NCBI GenBank assembly: GCA_003241215.1
Contig: QFOL01000085.1
Span: 1 to 13,478, forward strand
Length of the DNA stretch: 13,478 bases
Direction of reading: 5' to 3'
DNA from: Agrobacterium fabrum
GTDB taxonomy: Bacteria > Pseudomonadota > Alphaproteobacteria > Rhizobiales > Rhizobiaceae
Part shown: in pieces, positions 8,371 to 13,478 of the stretch
How positions within the stretch are numbered: the first letter of the stretch is position 1
Layout: each line of letters opens with the position of its first letter
Position numbers and translations under genes: made by a program
Notes under the pieces: model-generated
Database searches by the model: none
Told to the model about the DNA's origin: nothing
The model's input: the letters and a program-made list of their open reading frames with translations, nothing else

Positions 8371-9231
8371 ATGACACGACTGAAGAACGGCAAGTTGCGG
8401 CGCAAGGACGGAGTATGGGACCCGTTGAAGCGCAGCGCCGTGGACAAGCAGCAGGCCGAGGTCGTTCAAAAGACGCCGCAGTCGGATTCCCCGTCCTATC
8501 GGCTCGCCTATGTGGACATGGATTTCCTCTGCCGTGAGGAATTGCGCCCCGTCCGGTTGCAGCTGGAACTTCTGAAGACGGAAATGGCTCTCACCGAGCG
8601 AGGCATCAAATCCACCGTCGTGATGTTCGGCGGCGCCCGTATTCCCGAACCCGGCGGCGAGGCCTGGGCGGCGCGCAACGAGACGCAGAAGCGCAATCTG
8701 GAACAATCCTCGGTCTATTACGATGAGGCGCGCAAATTCGCCCGTCTCTGCACCGACTATGCCGCGAAATCCGACCACCTCGAATATGTCGTGGTCACCG
8801 GCGGCGGTCCGGGCGTCATGGAGGCGGGCAATCGCGGCGCTGCCGATGCCGGCGGCCCGTCCATCGGCCTCAACATCGTCCTGCCGCACGAGCAGGCGCC
8901 GAACCCCTATGTAACGCCGGAGCTGAGCTTCAACTTCCACTATTTCGCCATTCGCAAGATGCATTTCCTGATGCGGGCGAAAGCGGTGGTGATCTTCCCC
9001 GGCGGCTTCGGCACGCTGGACGAATTGTTCGAAGCGCTGACCCTGATCCAGACGAAGCGCATGGAACCCATTCCGCTCATCCTGTTCGGTGAAAAATTCT
9101 GGCGATCGGTGATCAATTTCGAATTCCTGGCGGATTTCGGCACCATCGCACCTGAAGATATGGACCTTCTGCATTTCGCCGAAACGGCCGACGATGCATG
9201 GAAAATCATCTCGGCCCACTACGAACACTGA
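8371..9231 (+). CDS. LOG-family (TIGR00730-type) nucleotide phosphoribohydrolase
   Basis: LOG-family enzymes hydrolyse the N-glycosidic bond of nucleoside 5'-monophosphates, releasing base and ribose 5-phosphate. Some act on cytokinin ribotides and others on ordinary nucleotides. The 286-residue product has the signature GGGPGVMEAGNRGA at 144-157 and PGGFGTLDE at 210-218, with the expected catalytic Glu218 and an upstream Arg-Lys pair (195-196, in FAIRKMHFLM). An N-terminal extension of about 75 residues precedes the Rossmann-like domain, longer than in plant LOG proteins. I chose ATG 8371 because GAAAGG (8358-8363) sits 7 bases upstream; ATG 8365 is only 1 base from it. The frame is open to a GTG at 8311, without support. 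Substrate cannot be read from sequence. The gene is divergent from dapD and is followed by about 160 bp before the MCP. Confidence 0.87.
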   Translation: MTRLKNGKLRRKDGVWDPLKRSAVDKQQAEVVQKTPQSDSPSYRLAYVDMDFLCREELRPVRLQLELLKTEMALTERGIKSTVVMFGGARIPEPGGEAWAARNETQKRNLEQSSVYYDEARKFARLCTDYAAKSDHLEYVVVTGGGPGVMEAGNRGAADAGGPSIGLNIVLPHEQAPNPYVTPELSFNFHYFAIRKMHFLMRAKAVVIFPGGFGTLDELFEALTLIQTKRMEPIPLILFGEKFWRSVINFEFLADFGTIAPEDMDLLHFAETADDAWKIISAHYEH

Positions 9232-9240
9232 TTATGCTTG

Positions 9241-9301
9241 GCGCGACGAAGTAATTTTAGGGCTTAATTAGCAATCTTCTTCTAATTTTGCCCCGTCGCG
9301 C
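9241..9301. repeat. Widely spaced inverted repeat upstream of the MCP gene
   Basis: GCGCGACG (9241-9248) and CGTCGCGC (9294-9301) are perfect 8-bp complements flanking an AT-rich 45-bp core. The core also holds two TAATTTT copies, at 9252-9258 and 9282-9288. This is the only AT-rich stretch in the intergenic space and may hold the MCP promoter, but I find no convincing -35/-10 pair. The spacing is too long for a terminator loop and no T run follows. Confidence 0.3.
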
Positions 9302-9395
9302 TGCAGCGCACTGTCCCATGTGGACGGGCCTCCATGACGGAGATTTTCATCCGTTGCCGTCGCCTTTTCGGGCGGACGATTTGATCGAGGCCAAA

Positions 9396-11729
9396 ATGTT
9401 CAATCTCCAAGTGAAGTCGCTTGCGACCAAGCTTATCCTTGTGACCGGCTGTGCCATCACCACGGTTCTTGTCGCATCGAATTCCTTTCTCATTTCCCAG
9501 ACCAGCGAGCGCGTCCATGCGCTGACCATGGAGCAGGCCAATACCGAGGCGCGCGCCATCGCCAACGTGATCGCCGCCGATGTCGGTGAACTCGGCAGCG
9601 CCGCACGCTCCATGGCCGGCGTCATCGGCCGCGCGCATCAGGCCAAATCGATGGATCGCCCCGGCATCGTCAACATCCTCAAGGCCAATGTCGAACAGAA
9701 TGCCTTCGCTTTCGGAAGCTGGTTCTGTGAGCAGCTCGGGCTGTTTGACGGCCAGACGACGGAGATCGCCAACAGGCTCGATCTCGGCACCAATGCGACC
9801 GGCGCCTTCGCTCCCTACTGGTCGAAGACCCAGAAGGGCGACATCCAGTTTTCGACCTTCAAGAATGACTATGCCGCGGAATGGTATGCGCTTGCCGCCA
9901 AATCCGGCAAGGGCGCCATCACCCAGCCTTATCTCGCCGAAGGCACGGAAGTGCCGACAACCATGACGTCGCTCGCCTATCCCGTCATGTCTGATGGCAA
10001 GATGATCGGCGTGGCGGGTGTCGATATTTCGCTGGCCTCGCTGTCGCAGAAGCTGCAGGCGCTGCATCCTTTCGAAACCGGCCGCGTGACGCTCGTGTCG
10101 CAGGGCGGCCAGTGGCTGGTGCCGCCGACACCCGAACAGAATATGAAGGCCTATGACGGAGAAGGCGCAGGCACCGTCCAGGCTGCCATTACCTCCGGCA
10201 AGCAGGGTCTTATCGAAAATCTCGGACTTGATACGGACGCGCCCTATAACCGTCTCGTCTATCCCTTCGCCGTTCCCGGCCTCAATGCGACCTGGGTTGT
10301 GCTGGTGGATATTCCCCATCAGGCCCTTAACGCGCCGGTGCAGGAACAGACCTATATGATGATCATCGGCGCGATCGTCATTCTCGCCGCCGTCATTTCC
10401 GCGCTTTATTTCGCTGTCCGGCATTTCGTCGGCAACCCGCTCGCCTCGCTGGTTTCCGATGTCCGTACCCTTAGCGATGGACGTTATGACGTGCCCGTAT
10501 CCGGGCAGGACCGTCGGGATGAAACGGGCGCCGTTGCAACGGCGCTGGAAGGTTTCCGCGCGAAGCTTGCCGGCATTCGCGAAATGGAGGCCGAAGCCTC
10601 CGCCCAGCGCGGCCACGCCGAGACGGAACGCCAGCGGTCCGAATTCGAGCGCAATGAGAACAGCCGCATGCAGCAGCACATTGTTGGCGTGCTGGGCGCC
10701 GGCCTCAATGCGCTTTCGCAGGGCAATCTGACCTACCGTATCGAAGACGAATTCCCGGGCGAATATGCGAAACTGCGCGCCGACTTCAACCTGGCGCTCG
10801 CCAGCCTCGAGGAAACCGTTTCAACGGTCAACGCAACCGTCGTCAGCATCGGCAACGGCACCGGTGAGATCACCCGCGCCGCCAGCGAACTTTCCCACCG
10901 CACGGAACAGCAGGCCGCAAGCCTTGAAGAAACCGCCGCCGCCCTTAACGAACTCACCGCGCAGGTCAATTCCAGCGCGGAAAACGCCGCAGAAGCGGCC
11001 GGAGCCGTCAGCCATGCCTGTGATGACGCCGGCAAGTCGGGCGAGGTCGTGCAGCAGGCGGTGAATTCCATGCAAGGCATCGCGCAATCCTCGGCGGAAA
11101 TTTCCCGCATCATCGGCGTGATCGACGAAATCGCCTTCCAGACCAATCTTCTGGCGCTGAATGCCGGCGTGGAAGCCGCCCGCGCCGGTGATGCCGGCAA
11201 GGGCTTCGCTGTCGTCGCACAGGAAGTGCGTGAACTGGCGCAACGTTCCGCGACTGCGGCCAAGGAGATCAAGGGCCTCATCAACACCTCCGCCACCCAG
11301 GTGGGCGAAGGTGTTCAGCTGGTCGGCAAGGCTGGCGAGACGATGAAGAAGATCGCCGATCAGGTCCTGCAGATCAACCAGCTGATACGGCAGATATCGG
11401 CTTCGGCCAGCGAGCAGGCGGTGGGCCTGAAGGAGATCAATTCCGCCGTTACCCAGATGGATCAGGTCACCCAGCAGAATGCGGCGATGGTGGAGGAAAC
11501 CACGGCGGCCAGCGTGACGCTGAACAGCGAAGCCGAAACGCTGAAATCGCTCGTTGCCGGTTTCTCCGTCTCCGGCGGCCATTCCAGCCAGCAATTGCGC
11601 GCCACCGCTGCGGCGATGCGCGCGCCCGCCGCTCCGGCGCAGGCATCGGGTCGCTCGGCCACGCCGCGCTCGCGTCCAAGAACCAGCGGCGCAAACGCGC
11701 TGGCGCAGGATGACTGGACGGAATTCTGA
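9396..11729 (+). CDS. Methyl-accepting chemotaxis protein with periplasmic Cache-like sensor
   Basis: This transmembrane chemoreceptor controls the CheA kinase in response to a ligand. From ATG 9396 (GAGG at 9387-9390 as ribosome site) the product is 777 residues. The first membrane helix is at about 12-34 and the periplasmic domain at about 40-315, which looks like double Cache (WY at 163-164, TSLAYPV at 191-197, GVAGVDISL at 205-213). The second helix is at about 321-342, HAMP at 342-396, a second HAMP-like stretch at about 425-480 ([13 protein letters not shown]), and the signalling coiled coil at about 480-724. Its hairpin tip contains [20 protein letters not shown] (577-596). An Ala/Pro/Arg-rich linker leads to the C-terminal DWTEF, a xWxxF pentapeptide of the kind that tethers CheR. 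A longer frame from TTG 9288 is open but unsupported. The ligand is unknown. A hairpin terminator follows at 11749-11784. Confidence 0.95.
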   Translation: MFNLQVKSLATKLILVTGCAITTVLVASNSFLISQTSERVHALTMEQANTEARAIANVIAADVGELGSAARSMAGVIGRAHQAKSMDRPGIVNILKANVEQNAFAFGSWFCEQLGLFDGQTTEIANRLDLGTNATGAFAPYWSKTQKGDIQFSTFKNDYAAEWYALAAKSGKGAITQPYLAEGTEVPTTMTSLAYPVMSDGKMIGVAGVDISLASLSQKLQALHPFETGRVTLVSQGGQWLVPPTPEQNMKAYDGEGAGTVQAAITSGKQGLIENLGLDTDAPYNRLVYPFAVPGLNATWVVLVDIPHQALNAPVQEQTYMMIIGAIVILAAVISALYFAVRHFVGNPLASLVSDVRTLSDGRYDVPVSGQDRRDETGAVATALEGFRAKLAGIREMEAEASAQRGHAETERQRSEFERNENSRMQQHIVGVLGAGLNALSQGNLTYRIEDEFPGEYAKLRADFNLALASLEETVSTVNATVVSIGNGTGEITRAASELSHRTEQQAASLEETAAALNELTAQVNSSAENAAEAAGAVSHACDDAGKSGEVVQQAVNSMQGIAQSSAEISRIIGVIDEIAFQTNLLALNAGVEAARAGDAGKGFAVVAQEVRELAQRSATAAKEIKGLINTSATQVGEGVQLVGKAGETMKKIADQVLQINQLIRQISASASEQAVGLKEINSAVTQMDQVTQQNAAMVEETTAASVTLNSEAETLKSLVAGFSVSGGHSSQQLRATAAAMRAPAAPAQASGRSATPRSRPRTSGANALAQDDWTEF

Positions 11730-11748
11730 CGCGCCATTGCCGCAAAAC

Positions 11749-11784
11749 AAAAGGGGCCGCTGGTATCGGCCAGCGGCCCCTTTT
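11749..11784. terminator. Bidirectional hairpin terminator between convergent genes
   Basis: This is a perfect 15-bp stem, AAAAGGGGCCGCTGG (11749-11763) with its complement (11770-11784), and a six-base loop TATCGG. The A run on one side and the T run on the other make it a classical intrinsic terminator in both directions. It lies 19 bp after the MCP stop and 15 bp before the nucleoside-hydrolase stop, so it serves both convergent genes. Confidence 0.92.
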
Positions 11785-11799
11785 CTGGAGTGTGTTCCG

Positions 11800-12744
11800 T
11801 CACAGGCGGGCGAAACGTTCCGTGAGCAACTCGAAGAAACCGTCCGCATCCACATCGCGCATCACGCGGGCATTGGCGGGACGTTCCGTCACGCGCCACC
11901 AGTCCACCACCGTCATGCCCATGGTCAGCTCGGAATGGACCTCGATCTCGACATTGCACTCGCGGCCCTGAAACAGTTCGGGCTTGATGAGATAGGCAAT
12001 GACGCTCGGATCATGCAGCGGACCGCCATCCGAACCGTATTTCTCGATGTCGAAACGTTCAAAGAATTCCAGCATTTCCGCCATGGCGATGGCAGGGCGT
12101 GTGCCGATGTCGCGGATGCGGCTGACCCGCTCCTTGGTGGTAAGGAGCTTGTGGGTGACGTCGAGCGGCATCATGACAACAGGCATGCCGGACCGGAACA
12201 CGATGTCGGCGGCCTGTGGATCGACATAGATGTTGAATTCCGCCGCCGGCGTGATGTTGCCGCCCTCGAAAAAGCCGCCGCCCATCATCACCAGTTCCTT
12301 GACGCGGTCGGCAATCTCAGGCGCCTTCAGCAGCGCCAGCGCCACATTGGTCAGCGCGCCGAGCGTGCAGAGCGTCACGGTGCCGGCGGGTTCCCGCATC
12401 ACCGTTTCGATGATGAAATCGACCGCGTGCTGCTTTTGCGCCTCCATGGTCGGCTCATCGAGAACCGGGCCGTCGAGGCCGGTGCTGCCGTGAACATGCT
12501 CGGCGGTGATGGGCTTGCGCACCAGCGGCTTCTCGGCGCCCTCATAGACGGGAACATCGGTGCGTCCGCACAATTCGCAGATGATGCGGATGTTGCGGCT
12601 GGTCAGCTTCAGCGGAACGTTGCCGGCGACGGCGCACAATCCGAGAATGTCGATTTCCTCCGGGCTTGCGAAAGCGAGCATGATTGCCGCCGCGTCGTCC
12701 TGGCCCGGATCGGTGTCGATGATAATTTTTCTGCGTTCTGCCAT
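11800..12744 (-). CDS. Inosine-uridine preferring nucleoside hydrolase family protein
   Basis: Family members hydrolyse ribonucleosides to free base and ribose with a calcium-bound active site. The product is 314 residues from ATG 12744. The diagnostic N-terminal motif DTDPGQDD is at 10-17, with Asp10, Asp16 and Asp17 the expected calcium and catalytic residues. HGSTGLDG is at 85-92, the segment TPAAEFNIYVDPQAA at 165-179 carries Glu169 and Asn171 for ribose contact, DVTH is at 195-198, and His244-Asp245 supplies the late base-binding histidine and calcium ligand. All key positions are present, so it should be active. Purine or pyrimidine preference cannot be told. The frame extends to TTG 12801, but ATG 12744 places the motif where the family has it. 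A perfect TTGACA lies further upstream (complement of 12796-12801) without a good -10 box. Confidence 0.92.
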   Translation of the reverse strand: MAERRKIIIDTDPGQDDAAAIMLAFASPEEIDILGLCAVAGNVPLKLTSRNIRIICELCGRTDVPVYEGAEKPLVRKPITAEHVHGSTGLDGPVLDEPTMEAQKQHAVDFIIETVMREPAGTVTLCTLGALTNVALALLKAPEIADRVKELVMMGGGFFEGGNITPAAEFNIYVDPQAADIVFRSGMPVVMMPLDVTHKLLTTKERVSRIRDIGTRPAIAMAEMLEFFERFDIEKYGSDGGPLHDPSVIAYLIKPELFQGRECNVEIEVHSELTMGMTVVDWWRVTERPANARVMRDVDADGFFELLTERFARL

Positions 12745-12838
12745 GTCTTGCCCGCCGTTGAGATGAGCGCTTTTTTCGAGCGGCGGGTGCTCACTTGTCA
12801 AGCCTCATTCCTCCGCCTCGCCTTTGCCCGTGTTCCGC

Positions 12839-12867
12839 CTTGCGCAACGCGGCTTGGCTTCCCATAT
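12839..12867 (+). promoter_or_regulatory. Predicted promoter of the small heat-shock gene
   Basis: CTTGCG (12839-12844) is followed after 17 bases by CCATAT (12862-12867). Read as TCCCATAT (12860-12867) with 15 bases from CTTG, it also resembles the heat-shock sigma factor RpoH consensus (CTTGAA, CCCCATNT). Read as TTGCGC plus CATATT with 17 bases, it resembles a housekeeping promoter. The two are hard to separate in alphaproteobacteria. Transcription would begin around 12873-12875, exactly at the first hairpin of the leader. Confidence 0.55.
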
Positions 12868-12873
12868 TGCTTG

Positions 12874-12940
12874 TGCCGGTGCGATTGACCGGCAAGGTTG
12901 CCGGAAGCGGGACCGCGAAACGTCGCTTGGTTGCAAGGAC
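12874..12940 (+). ncRNA. ROSE-like RNA thermometer in the Hsp20 leader (candidate)
   Basis: Three hairpins follow one another in the leader. The first pairs TGCCGGT (12874-12880) with ACCGGCA (12888-12894). The second pairs 12896-12899 with 12911-12914 and 12901-12903 with 12908-12910 around a GAAG loop. The third pairs 12922-12924 with 12938-12940 and 12926-12929 with 12934-12937 around a GUUG loop, leaving G12925 bulged. The third sequesters AAGGA (12935-12939), a candidate Shine-Dalgarno, using UCGCU on the other strand. That fits the ROSE hallmark: a U(U/C)GCU segment facing the Shine-Dalgarno with an unpaired G. ROSE elements repress rhizobial small heat-shock genes at low temperature. 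Caveats: AAGGA is 10 bases from the start codon, and a second purine run (12941-12947) is outside the stem. Confidence 0.6.
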
Positions 12941-12949
12941 AGAAGAGAT

Positions 12950-13375
12950 ATGAGCCGCATGACGCCATTCACCCACCCGCTTTTGCTGGGTTTTGATGCC
13001 ATGGAAAAAACGCTGGAGCGCATGGCGAAGGCCAATGACGGCTATCCTCCCTACAACATAGAGCGCCTGCCGGGCGCCGAAGATGTGCCGGAGCGCCTGC
13101 GCATCACCATCGCGGTCGCCGGTTTTTCGCAGGACGATCTGGATGTGACGACGGCCGATAACCAGCTCGTCATTCGCGGCCGCCAGCAGGAGCAGGAAAA
13201 GCGGGATTTCCTTTATCGCGGCATCGCGGCACGCCAGTTCCAGCGGGTTTTCGTGCTTGCCGATGGCATGCAGGTTCGGGAAGCGTGTATGCGCAACGGC
13301 CTTCTTTCCATCGATCTGGTTCGGCCCGAAATTTCAAACGTGGTGAAGAAAATTAATATTTCCGTCTCAGAGTAG
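12950..13375 (+). CDS. Small heat-shock protein, Hsp20/alpha-crystallin family
   Basis: This ATP-independent chaperone binds unfolding proteins and passes them to other chaperones. The 141-residue product begins MSRMTPFTHPLLLGFDAMEK, an N-terminal arm typical of rhizobial IbpA/HspA-like proteins. The alpha-crystallin domain spans about 33-126 and carries the conserved late motif AxxxxGLL as ACMRNGLL (112-119). The C-terminal IxI anchor used for oligomer assembly is INI at 135-137. Length is normal. The frame is open upstream to 12824, but ATG 12950 gives the family N-terminus and follows the structured leader. Control is predicted by a heat-shock or housekeeping promoter at 12839-12867 and an RNA thermometer at 12874-12940. 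If the organism is Agrobacterium this may be the circular-chromosome small Hsp described as hspC, but I cannot confirm that from sequence. Confidence 0.94.
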   Translation: MSRMTPFTHPLLLGFDAMEKTLERMAKANDGYPPYNIERLPGAEDVPERLRITIAVAGFSQDDLDVTTADNQLVIRGRQQEQEKRDFLYRGIAARQFQRVFVLADGMQVREACMRNGLLSIDLVRPEISNVVKKINISVSE

Positions 13376-13431
13376 AACGTGAACGCCGGAATCGGACATG
13401 AATCGCTCGGCGTGAAGAAGGAGGCTGAAAT

Positions 13432-13478
13432 ATGCTTTTGAAAGAAGCGCATGCGCGTCTCACCCAATCCCAGCTCGC
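13432..13478 (+). CDS. Start of a small gene following hsp20 (partial)
   Basis: Fifteen codons and two further bases are visible before the window ends, reading MLLKEAHARLTQSQL. The start is well supported: a perfect AAGGAGG (13418-13424) lies 7 bases before ATG 13432, the strongest ribosome site in the window. It is 56 bp downstream of the hsp20 stop with no terminator between, so co-transcription is likely. In rhizobia the gene after this type of hsp20 is, as I recall, often a small DUF1150 protein of unknown function, and the visible residues do not contradict that. Function is otherwise unreadable. Confidence 0.65.
   Translation, partial: MLLKEAHARLTQSQL

Noticed and set aside
9282..10679. 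A 465-codon minus-strand frame opposite the first half of the MCP gene.
   Set aside because: The plus-strand frame has clear membrane helices, a Cache-like domain and HAMP. The antisense peptide is low-complexity in Gly, His and Arg and begins with no supported start.
12796..12801. A perfect TTGACA on the minus strand as promoter of the nucleoside hydrolase.
   Set aside because: At 17 bases spacing the -10 position reads CGAAAA, a poor match, so I did not annotate a promoter.
12791..12808. A five-codon minus-strand mini-ORF (MRLDK) with a GGAGGA-like ribosome site upstream of the nucleoside hydrolase, possibly a leader peptide.
   Set aside because: It overlaps the TTGACA that would be the -35 box of that gene, so it would probably not be transcribed from that promoter; no stem-loop pair typical of attenuation was seen after it.
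11554..12888. A 444-codon plus-strand frame running from the MCP end across the nucleoside hydrolase.
   Set aside because: It crosses a bidirectional terminator and lies opposite a gene with an intact DTDPGQDD motif and late histidine.

Overview
The window looks like a chromosomal segment of an alphaproteobacterium of the Rhizobiaceae, most likely Agrobacterium or Rhizobium. The grounds are GC-rich coding with strong third-position bias, rhizobial-type versions of the housekeeping proteins, a palindromic intergenic element of a kind dispersed in rhizobial genomes, a methyl-accepting chemotaxis protein (MCP) with a xWxxF C-terminus, and a small heat-shock gene preceded by a ROSE-like leader. 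The species call is inference. I see no insertion sequence, prophage, CRISPR array, tRNA or rRNA.

Layout. (1) 1-953, plus strand: the last codons of metK, a palindromic repeat, a strong hairpin terminator and trmB (tRNA m7G46 methyltransferase). (2) 966-3112, minus strand: rmuC followed by a ribokinase gene, convergent with trmB. (3) 3261-5557, plus strand: def-fmt-truA, a compact set for formyl-Met metabolism and tRNA pseudouridylation. Def and Fmt act at opposite ends of the same cycle, formylating initiator Met-tRNA and then removing the formyl group from new proteins. (4) 5580-8226, minus strand: dapD-dapE plus an unknown five-helix membrane protein. This is the succinylase branch of lysine/diaminopimelate synthesis, with a recognisable promoter in front of dapD. 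(5) 8371-9231, plus strand: a LOG-family phosphoribohydrolase, divergent from dapD, with an operator-like repeat between them. (6) 9396-11729, plus strand: a 777-residue MCP with a periplasmic double-Cache-like sensor. A perfect 15-bp hairpin separates it from (7) 11800-12744, minus strand: a nucleoside hydrolase. (8) 12839-13478, plus strand: a promoter, a three-hairpin leader resembling a ROSE RNA thermometer, an Hsp20-family chaperone, and the start of a further small gene cut off by the window edge.

Most of the window is ordinary core genome. The parts that most deserve a second look are the heat-shock leader (12874-12940), whose last hairpin pairs with the candidate Shine-Dalgarno through a UCGCU segment with a bulged G; the inverted and direct repeats between dapD and the LOG gene (8322-8350); the unknown membrane protein overlapping dapE; and the MCP's sensor domain and CheR-tether-like tail. 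I did not find a convincing new multi-gene system.
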